Assembly (NCBI RefSeq): GCF_013403875.1
Contig: NZ_JACBNX010000001.1
Span: 248,001-312,000, forward strand
Source of the DNA: Burkholderia guangdongensis
GTDB taxonomy: Bacteria; Pseudomonadota; Gammaproteobacteria; Burkholderiales; Burkholderiaceae
DNA: 64,000 bases
Reading direction: 5' to 3'
This document shows positions 36,218 through 48,092 of this stretch, one piece after another (the first letter of the stretch is position 1; every line of letters begins with the position of its first letter). A program made the position numbers and the translations under genes. The notes below the pieces were generated by a model. That model saw only the letters and a list, made by a program, of their open reading frames with translations. It made no database searches and was not told the origin of the DNA.

Positions 36218-37081
36218 ATGCGTGACCTGATCGAAGAGCCGGCGGGCGGCGCGGCGAGCGCGGACGCGGTGGATGCCGCCTGTCCGCTGCCTGCGCCGCC
36301 CGCACCGCCCGCCGGCATCGCGTTGCACAACCGCGATTTCCTGACCGAAGCCGCGCGCCTGCCGGATGCGTCGATCGATCTGATCGTCGCCGATCCGCCG
36401 TACGGGCTCGGCAAGGACTACGGCAACGATTCCGACAAGCTCTCGGGCGACGCGCTGCTCGCGTGGACGCGCGAGTGGCTCGAGCTCGCGATTCCGAAGC
36501 TCAAGCCGACGGGGTCGTTGTACGTGTTCTGCACGTGGCAGTACGCGCCCGAGATCTTCAGTTTCCTGAAGACGAAGCTCACGATGATCAACGAGATCAT
36601 CTGGGACCGGCGCGTGCCGAGCATGGGCGGCACGACGCGCCGCTTCACGTCGGTGCACGACAACATCGGGTTTTTCGCGGTATCGAAGGCGTACTACTTC
36701 GATCTCGATCCGGTCCGCATCCCTTATGACGCCGATACGAAGAAGGCCCGCTCGCGCAAGCTGTTCGAAGGCAGCAAGTGGCTCGAGGTAGGCTACAACC
36801 CGAAGGACGTCTGGTCGGTCTCGCGCCTGCACCGGCAGCACGCGGAGCGCGTCGACCACCCGACCCAGAAGCCGCTCGAGATCGTCGAGCGGATGGTGCT
36901 GTCGAGCTGCCCGCCGGGCGGCCGCGTGCTCGATCCGTTCATGGGCAGCGGCACGACGGCGGTGGCCTGCGCGCGGCACGGGCGCGACTTCGTCGGCTAT
37001 GAGATCAACGAAAGCTATTGCGCGATCGCGCGCGAGCGCGTGTCGGCACTCGGCGCCCGCTCCGCGCAGGCGGGCGCGTGA
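36218..37081 (+). CDS. Orphan site-specific DNA methyltransferase (beta class) inside the trp operon
   Basis: 287 residues. The catalytic motif is D59-P-P-Y62 and the AdoMet site is DPFMGSGTT at 239-247; this order, with the target domain between them, is the beta class of N6-adenine/N4-cytosine methylases. No restriction endonuclease is nearby, so it is an orphan regulatory-type enzyme. The gene sits 10 bases after trpB and 41 before trpA. From memory, the equivalent B. cenocepacia gene at this place (BCAM0992) is a 6mA methylase of GTWWAC; site identity here is inferred from position only. The first 30 residues are low-complexity. Confidence 0.88.
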   Translation: MRDLIEEPAGGAASADAVDAACPLPAPPAPPAGIALHNRDFLTEAARLPDASIDLIVADPPYGLGKDYGNDSDKLSGDALLAWTREWLELAIPKLKPTGSLYVFCTWQYAPEIFSFLKTKLTMINEIIWDRRVPSMGGTTRRFTSVHDNIGFFAVSKAYYFDLDPVRIPYDADTKKARSRKLFEGSKWLEVGYNPKDVWSVSRLHRQHAERVDHPTQKPLEIVERMVLSSCPPGGRVLDPFMGSGTTAVACARHGRDFVGYEINESYCAIARERVSALGARSAQAGA

Positions 37082-37122
37082 CGCCCGCCGCCGAAACGCG
37101 AACGCATCCAGGAAAAATTGCC

Positions 37123-37929
37123 ATGTCCCGCATCCAGCAGATTTTTGCCGCACTCACCGAACAGGGCCGCAAGGGCCTGATTCCGTTCATCACCGCCGGC
37201 GACCCCGATCCGGCGAAAACCGTCGACTTCATGCACGCGCTCGCCGAAGGCGGCGCGGACGTGATCGAGCTCGGCGTGCCGTTCTCCGACCCGATGGCCG
37301 ACGGCCCGGTGATCCAGCGCTCGTCCGAGCGCGCGCTCGTGCGCGGCGTCACGCTGAGGAGCGTGCTCGCCGACGTGAAGCGCTTCCGCGAACGCGACCA
37401 GAAAACGCCCGTCGTGCTGATGGGCTACGCGAACCCGATCGAGCGGATGGGTGTCGATACGTTCGTCGCCGAAGCGAAGGCGGCGGGCGTCGACGGCGTG
37501 CTCGTCGTCGACTATCCGCCGGAGGAGGCGGTCGCGTTCGCGGAGCGGATGCGCGCCGAGCAGATCGATCCGATCTTCCTGCTCGCGCCGACGTCGACCG
37601 ACGAGCGGATCGCCGAAGTCGGCAAGATCGCGAGCGGCTACGTGTATTACGTGTCGCTGAAAGGCGTGACCGGCGCCGGAAATCTGGATGTTGCGAGCAT
37701 TGCGGGTAAAATCCCGGCGATCAAGGCGCGCGTGCCGGTGCCGGTCGGCGTCGGCTTCGGGATTCGCGACGCGCAGACGGCGCGCGCGGTCGCCGACGTG
37801 TCCGACGCGGTCGTGATCGGCAGCCGCATCGTGCAGCTGCTCGAGAGCGCGGCGCCGGAGCGTGCGGTCGGCGAGCTGAAGGCATTCATCGCCGAGCTGC
37901 GCGCGGCGCTCGACGGCGCGGCCGCATAA
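37123..37929 (+). CDS. trpA: Tryptophan synthase alpha subunit
   Basis: 268 residues. Cleaves indole-3-glycerol phosphate and channels indole to TrpB. The catalytic Glu is in [18 protein letters not shown], and the catalytic Asp follows the GYANP block in the family; LKGVTGAG and [11 protein letters not shown] are the phosphate-binding loops. AGGAAA precedes ATG 37123, giving the normal length; the frame is open earlier inside the methyltransferase gene. Confidence 0.97.
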   Translation: MSRIQQIFAALTEQGRKGLIPFITAGDPDPAKTVDFMHALAEGGADVIELGVPFSDPMADGPVIQRSSERALVRGVTLRSVLADVKRFRERDQKTPVVLMGYANPIERMGVDTFVAEAKAAGVDGVLVVDYPPEEAVAFAERMRAEQIDPIFLLAPTSTDERIAEVGKIASGYVYYVSLKGVTGAGNLDVASIAGKIPAIKARVPVPVGVGFGIRDAQTARAVADVSDAVVIGSRIVQLLESAAPERAVGELKAFIAELRAALDGAAA

Positions 37930-37998
37930 CAGCACAACCAACAGAAGCGCGCCCGGGTGCATCCCGCCCGGGCCCGTCACGGAACAGGAAACCATACG

Positions 37999-38871
37999 AT
38001 GAGCTGGCTCGACAAACTGTTGCCGCCGAGGATCAAGCAGACCGACCCGAAGAGCCGCAAGGGCATTCCGGAAGGGCTGTGGATCAAGTGCCCGTCCTGC
38101 GAGGCCGTGTTGTATCGCAATGACGTGGACGAGAATCAGCACGTCTGCCCGAAGTGCGATCACCACATGCGGATCGGCGCGCGCGAGCGCCTCGACGCGC
38201 TGCTCGATCCGGAAGGCCGCTACGAGATCGGCCAGGAGATCGTGCCGGTCGACTCGCTGAAGTTCAAGGACAGCCGCAAGTATCCGGATCGCCTGAAGGA
38301 AGCGGTGGACGACACCGGCGAGACCGACTCGATGGTCGTGATGGGCGGCGCGATCCACACGCTGCCCGTCGTCGCCGCGTGTTTCGAGTTCGCGTTCATG
38401 GGCGGCTCGATGGGCTCGGTCGTCGGCGAGCGCTTCACGCGCGGCGCGCAGAACGCGCTCGAGCAGCAGGTGCCGTTCATCTGCTTCGCGGCGTCGGGCG
38501 GCGCGCGGATGCAGGAAAGCCTGCTGTCGCTGATGCAGATGGCGAAGACCACCGCGATGCTGACGAAGCTGTCGGAAGCGAAATTGCCGTTCATTTCGGT
38601 GCTGACCGATCCGACGATGGGCGGCGTGTCCGCGAGCTTCGCGTTCCTCGGCGACGTCGTGATCGCCGAGCCGAAGGCGCTGATCGGCTTCGCGGGCCCG
38701 CGCGTGATCGAGCAGACCGTGCGCGAGAAGCTGCCGGAAGGCTTTCAGCGCGCCGAATTCCTGCTGAAGACGGGCGCGATCGACATGATCGTCGACCGCC
38801 GCAAGTTGCGCGGTGAGATCGCGCAACTGCTCGCGCTGCTGCAGCGCCAGCCGGCCGACGCGCTGGCCTGA
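37999..38871 (+). CDS. accD: Acetyl-CoA carboxylase carboxyltransferase beta subunit
   Basis: 290 residues. Transfers the carboxyl group from biotin to acetyl-CoA to make malonyl-CoA, with AccA. The N-terminal zinc ribbon is C31-P-S-C34 with C50-P-K-C53, and the crotonase-like core holds [25 protein letters not shown] precedes ATG 37999. It follows trpA by 69 bases and is probably co-transcribed with the trp genes, as in many beta- and gamma-proteobacteria. Confidence 0.97.
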   Translation: MSWLDKLLPPRIKQTDPKSRKGIPEGLWIKCPSCEAVLYRNDVDENQHVCPKCDHHMRIGARERLDALLDPEGRYEIGQEIVPVDSLKFKDSRKYPDRLKEAVDDTGETDSMVVMGGAIHTLPVVAACFEFAFMGGSMGSVVGERFTRGAQNALEQQVPFICFAASGGARMQESLLSLMQMAKTTAMLTKLSEAKLPFISVLTDPTMGGVSASFAFLGDVVIAEPKALIGFAGPRVIEQTVREKLPEGFQRAEFLLKTGAIDMIVDRRKLRGEIAQLLALLQRQPADALA

Positions 38872-38907
38872 CGCGCAGGCAACGGTCGCGAGTTGGTCGT
38901 AGAATTC

Positions 38908-38945
38908 GCGTCGCCGAGACGACTCGGCGGCGCGTTTCGTTTTTT
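38908..38945 (+). terminator. Terminator-like hairpin between accD and folC
   Basis: GCGTCGCCGAG pairs with CTCGGCGGCGC around a short ACGA loop, and is followed by TTTCGTTTTTT. It may end the trp-accD transcript or reduce read-through into folC. Confidence 0.6.
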
Positions 38946-38978
38946 GGGCGGTGTCGCCCCGTTTCACGAATTGACCCG

Positions 38979-40289
38979 ATGAGCACTTTTCCCACTCTCG
39001 ACGCGTGGCTTTCGCATCTCGAAAGCGCGCACCCGGTCGGCATCGACATGGGCCTGACCCGCATCGGGCAGGTCAAGGCGGCGCTCGGCCTCGAATTCGC
39101 GTGCCCGGTGATCACGGTCGGCGGCACGAACGGCAAGGGCTCGACCTGCGCGTTCATCGAGACGATCCTCGTGCGCGCCGGCTACAAGGTCGGCTGCCAC
39201 ACGTCGCCGCATCTGCTCGAATTCAACGAGCGGGCGCGGGTGAACGGGGAGAACGTGACCGACGACGCGCTGCTGCCGCACTTCGAGGCGGTCGAGGCGG
39301 CGCGCATGTCGCTGCCGGAGCCGGTGTCGCTCACGTACTTCGAATTCACGACGCTCGCGATCCTGCATCTGTTCGCGGCACGCGGGCTCGACGCGGTGAT
39401 TCTCGAAGTCGGCCTCGGCGGCCGGCTCGATGCGGTGAACATCGTGGACACCGATTGCGCGATCATCACGAGCATCGACATCGACCACACCGAATATCTC
39501 GGCGACACGCGCGAGAAGATCGCATTCGAGAAGGCCGGGATCTTCCGGTCGGGCAAGCCCGCGATCTGCGGCGACCCGGCCGCGCCGCGGACGCTCGTCG
39601 ACCACGCGCAGGCGATCGGCGCCGATCTGTGGCTCGTCGGCCGCGATTTCCGCTACGAGGCGCAGGCGGGCGCGGAGCGGCAGCAGTGGAGCTACATCGG
39701 CCGTGACAAGCGCTACCCGGCGCTCGCGTATCCGGCGCTGCGCGGCGCGAATCAGCTGATCAACGCGTCGGCGGCGCTCGCCGCGCTCGAGGCGCTGCGC
39801 GACCGGCTGCCGGTGTCCGCGCAGGACATCCGGCTCGGGCTCGCGAACGTCGAGCTGCCGGGCCGCTTTCAGGTGCTGCCGGGCAAGCCGGCGATCGTGC
39901 TCGACGTCGCGCACAATCCGCACGCGGCCGCGGTGCTCGCGCAGAACCTCGGCAACATGGGCTACTTTCCGTACACGTACGCGGTGTTCGGCGCGATGCA
40001 CGACAAGGATATCGCCGGCGTGCTGAAGCACCTGAAGGGCGAGATCGACCACTGGTGCGTGACCGATCTGCCGCTGCCGCGCGCGGCGTCCGCCGGGCAA
40101 CTGGAGGCCGCGCTGCGCGACGCGGGCGTCGAGGACGGGCCGGACAGCAGCGTGACGCGGTTCGCGTCGCCGGCCGACGCATTTCGCGAAGCGCGGAAAA
40201 GAACATCCGACGATGATAGAATCGTGGTTTTCGGCAGTTTCTATACGGTAGCCGGTGTGATGGCCTACCGAAAATCGCAGCAACATTGA
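38979..40289 (+). CDS. folC: Bifunctional dihydrofolate / folylpolyglutamate synthase
   Basis: 436 residues. ATP-dependent ligase that adds glutamate to dihydropteroate and to folates. The P-loop is VGGTNGKGSTCAF, and SPHLLEFNERARVNG and DVAHNPHAA are the other hallmark Mur-ligase-like blocks. Length is normal. It is followed 21 bases later by the SPOR gene, the folC-dedD-cvpA-purF order also seen in E. coli. Confidence 0.96.
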   Translation: MSTFPTLDAWLSHLESAHPVGIDMGLTRIGQVKAALGLEFACPVITVGGTNGKGSTCAFIETILVRAGYKVGCHTSPHLLEFNERARVNGENVTDDALLPHFEAVEAARMSLPEPVSLTYFEFTTLAILHLFAARGLDAVILEVGLGGRLDAVNIVDTDCAIITSIDIDHTEYLGDTREKIAFEKAGIFRSGKPAICGDPAAPRTLVDHAQAIGADLWLVGRDFRYEAQAGAERQQWSYIGRDKRYPALAYPALRGANQLINASAALAALEALRDRLPVSAQDIRLGLANVELPGRFQVLPGKPAIVLDVAHNPHAAAVLAQNLGNMGYFPYTYAVFGAMHDKDIAGVLKHLKGEIDHWCVTDLPLPRAASAGQLEAALRDAGVEDGPDSSVTRFASPADAFREARKRTSDDDRIVVFGSFYTVAGVMAYRKSQQH

Positions 40290-40310
40290 CGGGCACGGAA
40301 TCAGCCATTC

Positions 40311-41237
40311 ATGGGAATTTTCTCGTTCGGCAAAAAAGACGAAGACGCGCCCGTTCGGCGCGGCAGCCGCACCGGGGGTACCCGGAACGCTCGCACCGAG
40401 CGCGTCGAACGCCGTTCGCGCCGCACCGAGCGCCCGGAATCCGACGCGCTTCTCCTTGATCCGACCCTCCCTGAAAAGCAACGTGCGCGCCGCCGGCTCG
40501 TCGGCGCGATCGCGCTCGTCGTCGCCGCCGTCGTCGTGTTGCCGATGGTGCTCGATTCCCATCCGAAGCCGGTGACCGACGATATCGCGATCGACATCCC
40601 GAACCGGCCCGCGCATCGCGCGGCCGCGTCGCGTGACGACTCGGGCGATGCGGCTGATGCGGCCGATGCATCCGATACGCAGGCGGGTGTCGCGCACGAC
40701 GCGCCGCCGGCGTCCGACGCGACGACGACGACGGCCGCCGCGCCGGTGCCCGCGCCCGTGACGAAGACGCCGGCCGCGCCGGCGCCGGCACCGGCCGTGA
40801 ACACGACGACCGCGCCGACGACCGCGACGAACACAACGACCGCGACGCCCGCGACGCCCGCGACGACCGCGACGACCGCGAGCGCCACGCCGAAGAAGGC
40901 CGCGAAGAAGCCGGCCGCGCCGGCTCCCGCGCCGATGACGGTGCAGCCGGCCGCGGCCGCCGACGCGTCGGGCACGGACGGCGGCGACTCCGCCACCGCG
41001 ACGCCGTCGTCGCCGGCGGGCGCGCGTTTCGCGTTGCAGCTCGGCTCGTTCAAGAGCGAGGCGGCGGCGAAGGCCTGGGCGAAGAAGCTGAAGGATGCGG
41101 GCGTGCCCGCGTACACCGAGCACGGCAAGCAGGCTGACGGCAGCGCGGCTACACTGTTGCGCGCGGGCCCGTTCGCGGATCGACAGGCGGCGTCGGCCGC
41201 GATCGCGAAGGTTCGCGAGGCGGGAATGGCCCAATAA
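40311..41237 (+). CDS. SPOR-domain cell-division protein (DedD-like)
   Basis: 308 residues. A basic cytoplasmic N-terminus (FGKKDEDAPVRRGSR), one membrane helix (about 63-82, LVGAIALVVAAVVVLPMVL), a long Ala/Thr/Pro-rich linker with repeated TAT-type codons, and a C-terminal SPOR domain (about 237-308, FALQLGSFKSEAAAKAWAKK) that binds denuded peptidoglycan at the septum. The position between folC and cvpA is that of dedD in E. coli. The stop precedes cvpA by three bases, so the two are coupled. Confidence 0.9.
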   Translation: MGIFSFGKKDEDAPVRRGSRTGGTRNARTERVERRSRRTERPESDALLLDPTLPEKQRARRRLVGAIALVVAAVVVLPMVLDSHPKPVTDDIAIDIPNRPAHRAAASRDDSGDAADAADASDTQAGVAHDAPPASDATTTTAAAPVPAPVTKTPAAPAPAPAVNTTTAPTTATNTTTATPATPATTATTASATPKKAAKKPAAPAPAPMTVQPAAAADASGTDGGDSATATPSSPAGARFALQLGSFKSEAAAKAWAKKLKDAGVPAYTEHGKQADGSAATLLRAGPFADRQAASAAIAKVREAGMAQ

Positions 41238-41240
41238 CGC

Positions 41241-41735
41241 ATGCTGACGGCTTTCGACTACGCTGTATTGGCGGTCATTGCATTATCGGCGCTGCGCGGT
41301 GCATGGCGCGGCTTCGTCTCCGAGGTGTTCGGGCTGATCGGCTGGATCGCGGCGGTGATCATCGCGAGCCGCTACGTCGGGCTCGTCGTGCCGTACATTC
41401 CGGCCAACTGGCCGGGCGGCGCGCTGACGCAGTGGGTGGTTGCGTTCGCCGCGCTCGTGATCGGCGTCGTGTTCGTCGCCGGCGTCGCGAACGCGCTGCT
41501 GTCGCGGCTCGCGCAGGCGACGGGGCTCGGCGGCATCGATCGCTCGCTCGGGATGATGTTCGGTCTGGTCCGGGGCGCGCTGCTCGTCGTATTGCTGGTG
41601 GCGGCCGCCGGATTCACCGAGCTGCCGAAACAGGATTTCTGGCGCAATGCGCTTTTGCGTCCGCTGGCCGAACAGGGTGTGCACGAGCTGAAGACGCTCC
41701 TGCCCAGCGGCATGGCCCAGTACATACGCGTCTGA
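41241..41735 (+). CDS. cvpA: CvpA-family inner-membrane protein
   Basis: 164 residues with four hydrophobic segments. FDYAVLAVIALSALRGAWRGFVSEVF at the N-terminus is the CvpA signature. The family is needed for colicin V export and for envelope tolerance in other bacteria; the molecular activity is unknown. It is directly between the SPOR gene and purF, the classical cvpA-purF arrangement. Confidence 0.93.
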   Translation: MLTAFDYAVLAVIALSALRGAWRGFVSEVFGLIGWIAAVIIASRYVGLVVPYIPANWPGGALTQWVVAFAALVIGVVFVAGVANALLSRLAQATGLGGIDRSLGMMFGLVRGALLVVLLVAAAGFTELPKQDFWRNALLRPLAEQGVHELKTLLPSGMAQYIRV

Positions 41736-41786
41736 CGACGCGTTCGGCCGGGACGGAACGGTTTTTGTATTCTTGAAGGACATGCC

Positions 41787-43328
41787 ATGTGCGGCATCGT
41801 AGGTGTTATCTCCCAGTCCCCGGTCAACCAGCTGATCTATGACAGCCTGCTGCTGCTGCAGCATCGCGGCCAGGACGCAGCCGGCATCGCGACGGCGGAC
41901 GGCAGCAATTTCCATATGTACAAGGCGAACGGCATGGTGCGCGACGTGTTCCGCACGCGCAACATGCGCAGTCTGCCCGGCACGTACGGGATCGGCCAGG
42001 TGCGGTATCCGACGGCCGGTTCGGCGTCGAGCGAAGCCGAGGCGCAGCCGTTCTACGTGAACGCGCCGTTCGGCATCTGCCTGTCGCACAACGGCAACCT
42101 GACGAACTGGAAGCAGCTGAAGGACGAGATGTTCCGGATCGACCGCCGGCACATCAACACGAACTCCGACAGCGAGGTGCTGCTGAACGTATTCGCGCAC
42201 GAGCTGCAGCTGTCGACGACGGGCCTCGAGCTGGATCCGGCCTCGGTGTTCAAGGCGGTCGCGGGCGTGCACCGCCGCGTGCAAGGGTCGTATGCGATCG
42301 TGTCGCTGATTTCCGGCTACGGGCTCCTCGCGTTCCGCGATCCGTTCGGCATCCGTCCGCTCTGCATCGGCAAGCTCGAGACCGAGCAGGGCACCGAGTG
42401 GATGGTTGCGTCGGAATCGGTCGCGGTCGAGGGCATCGGCTTCGAGTTCGTCCGCGACGTGCTGCCGGGCGAAGCGATCTTCATCGATCAGGCCGGCAAC
42501 TTCCACAGCCAGCAGTGCGCGGAGCATCCGAGCCTCAATCCGTGCATGTTCGAATACGTGTATCTCGCGCGCCCGGACTCGTGCCTCGACGGCGTGCCGG
42601 TCTACAACGTGCGCCTGCGGATGGGCGACTACCTCGCGGAGAAGATCAAGCGCGAGCTGCCGAACGTGCCGATCGACGTCGTGATGCCGATTCCCGATTC
42701 GTCGCGGCCGGCGGCGATGCAGGTCGCCGCGAAGCTCGGCGTCGAGTATCGCGAGGGCTTCTTCAAGAACCGCTACGTCGGCCGCACGTTCATCATGCCG
42801 GGTCAGGCGGTGCGCAAGAAGTCGGTGCGCCAGAAGCTGAACGCGATGAGCATCGAGTTCAAGGACAAGCACGTGCTGATCGTCGACGATTCGATCGTGC
42901 GCGGCACGACGTCCCACGAGATCGTGCAGATGGCGCGCGACGCGGGCGCGAAGTCGGTGATCTTCGCGTCGGCCGCGCCGCCGGTGAAATATCCGAATGT
43001 GTACGGGATCGACATGCCGACGCGCGGCGAGCTCGTCGCGCACGGCCGCACCGACGAGGAGGTCGCGAAGATCATCGGCGCCGATCACCTGATCTATCAG
43101 GACGTCGACGACCTGCGCCGCGCGGTGCGCGACATCAACCCGAAGCTCGATCGCTTCGAGGCGTCGTGTTTCGACGGCGAGTACATCACCGGCGACGTGA
43201 CGCCCGAGTACCTCGATTCGATCGAGCGTGCGCGCCTGACGCCGGCGTCGCAGGCCGACCGCGACACCGGCGGCGACGGTGCCGGCGCCGCGCGTTCGCA
43301 GATGAACCTGCAGTTGTCGGTCGAGTAA
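41787..43328 (+). CDS. purF: Amidophosphoribosyltransferase
   Basis: 513 residues. First committed step of purine synthesis: makes 5-phosphoribosylamine from PRPP and glutamine. After removal of Met the protein begins with the nucleophilic Cys (CGIVGVI), the Ntn glutaminase domain. The phosphoribosyltransferase domain carries the PRPP loop VLIVDDSIVRGTTS. AAGGACA precedes ATG 41787. It ends at a strong terminator, closing the trp-acc-fol-pur run. Confidence 0.97.
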   Translation: MCGIVGVISQSPVNQLIYDSLLLLQHRGQDAAGIATADGSNFHMYKANGMVRDVFRTRNMRSLPGTYGIGQVRYPTAGSASSEAEAQPFYVNAPFGICLSHNGNLTNWKQLKDEMFRIDRRHINTNSDSEVLLNVFAHELQLSTTGLELDPASVFKAVAGVHRRVQGSYAIVSLISGYGLLAFRDPFGIRPLCIGKLETEQGTEWMVASESVAVEGIGFEFVRDVLPGEAIFIDQAGNFHSQQCAEHPSLNPCMFEYVYLARPDSCLDGVPVYNVRLRMGDYLAEKIKRELPNVPIDVVMPIPDSSRPAAMQVAAKLGVEYREGFFKNRYVGRTFIMPGQAVRKKSVRQKLNAMSIEFKDKHVLIVDDSIVRGTTSHEIVQMARDAGAKSVIFASAAPPVKYPNVYGIDMPTRGELVAHGRTDEEVAKIIGADHLIYQDVDDLRRAVRDINPKLDRFEASCFDGEYITGDVTPEYLDSIERARLTPASQADRDTGGDGAGAARSQMNLQLSVE

Positions 43329-43378
43329 GCGAAGGCGGGGGCCGCCGGCCCGAGTCGATCGCTGCCGTACCCGCACGA

Positions 43379-43411
43379 AGCCCGCTGATGCCGACGCACA
43401 GCGGGCTTTTT
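43379..43411 (+). terminator. Rho-independent terminator after purF
   Basis: AGCCCGCTG pairs with CAGCGGGCT across an 11-base loop and is followed by a T run. Confidence 0.85.
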
Positions 43412-43596
43412 AGTGGGCCGCCCGCCGTGCGCGGTCTCGGACGCCGTCGATTTAAGAAACTTTAACGTTTTGGTCGGTGCGTGGCGGCCGCAATCGCCGA
43501 TCGGACGGACTGCTCAAGATTTCTTCCGTTGTCCGGATAAAGCGTGTTGCGATTCGCTCGCTAACATGGCTGGTCTTCGATCGCCGGAAGAAGTCC

Positions 43597-44940
43597 ATGC
43601 CCACCGTTCAGCCGGAAAACGTCGGCGCCACGCGCGCCGTGAAGGTGCCATTCCCGAAAATCGATCGGCATGTGCTGCCGCTGCTGACGATCTGCTATGT
43701 GATCGCCTTTCTCGATCGCATCAACATCGGTTTCGCACAGTTGCAGATGAAGCAGTCGCTGCCGTTCGGCGACACCGTCTACGCGACGGGCGCCGGCATC
43801 TTCTTCGTCGGCTACCTGCTGTTCGAGGTGCCGAGCAACCTGATGCTGGAGCGCATCGGCGCACGCAGGACGCTGTTGCGCATCATGGTCTGCTGGGGGT
43901 GCGTCGCCTGCGCGATGATGTTCGTGCGGACGCCGGCGCAGTTCTACGTGCTGCGCTTCCTGCTCGGCGTGTTCGAAGCCGGATTCTTTCCCGGCGTGAT
44001 TCTGTATCTGACCCAGTGGTATCCGGGCGCGCGGCGCGCGAGGGCGATCTCGATCTTCATGATCGCGACGCCGCTCGCCGGCGTGATCGCCGGCCCCCTG
44101 TCCGGCTGGATCATGAAATTCATGGATGGCGCGCTCGACCTTCACGGCTGGCAATGGCTTTTCCTCGTTCAGGGGATGCCCGCGCCGATTCTCGGCATCG
44201 TCGCGTACTTTTTGCTGGCGGACCGGCCGGAACATGCGAAATGGCTCAGCGATCCGGAGAAGCGCGCGCTGCTCGACCTGTTGCGTCGGGAAACCGCAGA
44301 CAGGGCAGACACGGCGGCCGCCGGCCACGGGGCGCTGCGCGCGCTGGTGCGCGATCCGGGGGTCTATACGCTGTCGTTCGCGTACGCGCTGTTCGTCGGC
44401 GCGAGTTACGCGATCGGGTTCTGGATGCCGACGCTGATCAACAGCTGGGGCGTGGGGGACGTGTTCGCGGTCGGCGTGCTGGCCGCGCTGCCGGCGCTCG
44501 CGGGGGCGGTCGGCATGGTGCTGATCGGCCGCAGCTCGGATCGGCGGCAGGAGCGCAGAGGCCATTTTCTGCTGGCGATCGGCTTTGCGTCGCTCGGCCT
44601 GCTGCTGACGCTGTTCGCCGAGGGCCTGCTCGTCTGGTCCCTCGCGTCGCTGGCGATATGCTCGATCGGTAAATCGTCGATGACGCCGCTGTTCTTCACG
44701 ATGGTCAGCGAGTATGTGCCGAAGCAAGCCGCCGCCGGCGGCATCGCGCTGATCAGCAGTCTCGGCAACGTCGGCCCGGCGATCATGCCTTCGATCACCG
44801 CGTGGATCGTTGCGGCCGCGGATTCGCCGGTGCCGGGCCTGCTGTTTCTCGTCACGCTTTATCTCGTGGCCGGCGCGATCGTATTGCGCGCGACGCGATC
44901 CACCGCGGCCGCTGCCGCGATGCCGTCGAGCCGTTCGTGA
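43597..44940 (+). CDS. MFS transporter, anion:cation symporter type
   Basis: 447 residues, 12 predicted helices. FLDRINIGFAQLQM in the first helix region is the signature of the ACS family (phthalate, tartrate, glucarate and similar organic acids with protons). RIGARRTLL after helix 2 is the usual MFS loop. ATG 43597 is preceded by GGAAGAAG; the frame is open further upstream without membrane sequence. It stands alone between the purF terminator and the convergent bceM gene. No metabolic gene adjacent suggests the substrate. Confidence 0.87.
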   Translation: MPTVQPENVGATRAVKVPFPKIDRHVLPLLTICYVIAFLDRINIGFAQLQMKQSLPFGDTVYATGAGIFFVGYLLFEVPSNLMLERIGARRTLLRIMVCWGCVACAMMFVRTPAQFYVLRFLLGVFEAGFFPGVILYLTQWYPGARRARAISIFMIATPLAGVIAGPLSGWIMKFMDGALDLHGWQWLFLVQGMPAPILGIVAYFLLADRPEHAKWLSDPEKRALLDLLRRETADRADTAAAGHGALRALVRDPGVYTLSFAYALFVGASYAIGFWMPTLINSWGVGDVFAVGVLAALPALAGAVGMVLIGRSSDRRQERRGHFLLAIGFASLGLLLTLFAEGLLVWSLASLAICSIGKSSMTPLFFTMVSEYVPKQAAAGGIALISSLGNVGPAIMPSITAWIVAAADSPVPGLLFLVTLYLVAGAIVLRATRSTAAAAAMPSSRS

Positions 44941-44990
44941 CGCAAGCGGAGCCGTGACGCAAGCTGAGCGCCCGCTTGCGGGCCGCCGGA

Positions 44991-46986
<1,996 letters not shown>

Positions 46987-47027
46987 CTAGTCGAACGATG
47001 GAGAAGAAGTCAGGCGAGGCGCGCGCT

Positions 47028-48092
47028 TCACGCGGTGGTGCGGGTCACGACCGGCAGCGGCCGGCGCGCGGGGCCGCGCGTCAGGCGCCGCTCGAAGCCG
47101 TACCAGGTCGCGGTGGCGTACGCGAGCGTGATCGCGAATGCGAGCGCCGCGCTCGCGTAGCGGTTCAGATGCAGCGGCCATAGCGCGTACAGCACGCTCA
47201 GATGGATCAGGTAGATCGTGTAGCTGACCGTGCCGACGTAGACGAGCGCGGGGTGCGTCAGCACGCGCTGCACGATGCCGCGCCCGCGCAGCGCGATCAC
47301 GACGATCGACGTGCAGAGCAGCAGCGAGATGCTGTACAGCATCGCGTTGGACAGCGGCGTGTTCGCCGCGCGAAAGCGCGGGTTCGACACGTGCAGCCAG
47401 CCGAGCGCGCCGAGCGCGGCGAGCGCGACGACGATCGCGAGCGGATAGAACGGCTCGAGTGCGCGCCGGTCGCGGCGCAGCGCGACCGCGAGCAGCGCGC
47501 CGGCGGCGAGCAGGTCCATCCGGAACGGCGTCAGGTAGTAGATCGGCCAGAACGACGCGAACCACGGCGTCGCGATCGCGCGCAGCACGGGTGCTGCGAC
47601 GATCAGCGCGGCCGCGACCCACGCGAGCACGCGCTCCGGGCACAGCAGCACGACGAACGGCCAGAAGATGTAGAACTGCTCCTCGACCGCGAGCGACCAC
47701 AGCACGTTCAGGCTGTCGTGACCGATGCCGCTGAGCGACAGCCCGATGTTCGTCGAGAAGAACGCGTACCACGGCCAGTAGTGCATCCAGCCGGCGCCGA
47801 ACAGCAGCGTCGACACCGCGAGCAGCAGCCCGTACGGCGGCAGGATGCGCCGCGCGCGGCGGGCGTAGAAGTGCGCGAAGTACGACTGGCCGCGCGCCTT
47901 GCGCTCGAGCAGGATGCCGGTGATCAGCAGCCCGCTCAGCACGAAGAACAGGTCGACGCCGATCCACAGCGGCGCTTTCAGCGCGTGCTGCAGGAAGACC
48001 GCGGACACCGCGATCGCGCGCAGCCCGTCGAGCTGGACGATGCGTGCGTGGCGCGTGGGGTCGCCTGTGGCCGGTGCGTGAATGTCATCCAT
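47028..48092 (-). CDS. bceO: Acyltransferase 3 family membrane protein (polysaccharide O-acylation)
   Basis: 354 residues with about ten membrane helices. QLDGLRAIAVSAVFLQHAL holds the conserved Arg and catalytic His of the acyltransferase-3 family, followed by GVDLFFVLSGLLITGILL. Such proteins O-acetylate extracellular sugars using cytoplasmic acetyl donors; cepacian is acetylated. It begins the leftward bceO-N-M operon and is divergent from bceP. No good ribosome site is seen before ATG 48092. Confidence 0.83.
   Translation of the reverse strand: MDDIHAPATGDPTRHARIVQLDGLRAIAVSAVFLQHALKAPLWIGVDLFFVLSGLLITGILLERKARGQSYFAHFYARRARRILPPYGLLLAVSTLLFGAGWMHYWPWYAFFSTNIGLSLSGIGHDSLNVLWSLAVEEQFYIFWPFVVLLCPERVLAWVAAALIVAAPVLRAIATPWFASFWPIYYLTPFRMDLLAAGALLAVALRRDRRALEPFYPLAIVVALAALGALGWLHVSNPRFRAANTPLSNAMLYSISLLLCTSIVVIALRGRGIVQRVLTHPALVYVGTVSYTIYLIHLSVLYALWPLHLNRYASAALAFAITLAYATATWYGFERRLTRGPARRPLPVVTRTTA

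Noticed and set aside
38964..41234. 756-codon minus-strand frame with RRGRRGRR-type repeats
   Set aside because: Produced by the Ala/Thr/Pro-rich linker of the SPOR gene read backward.
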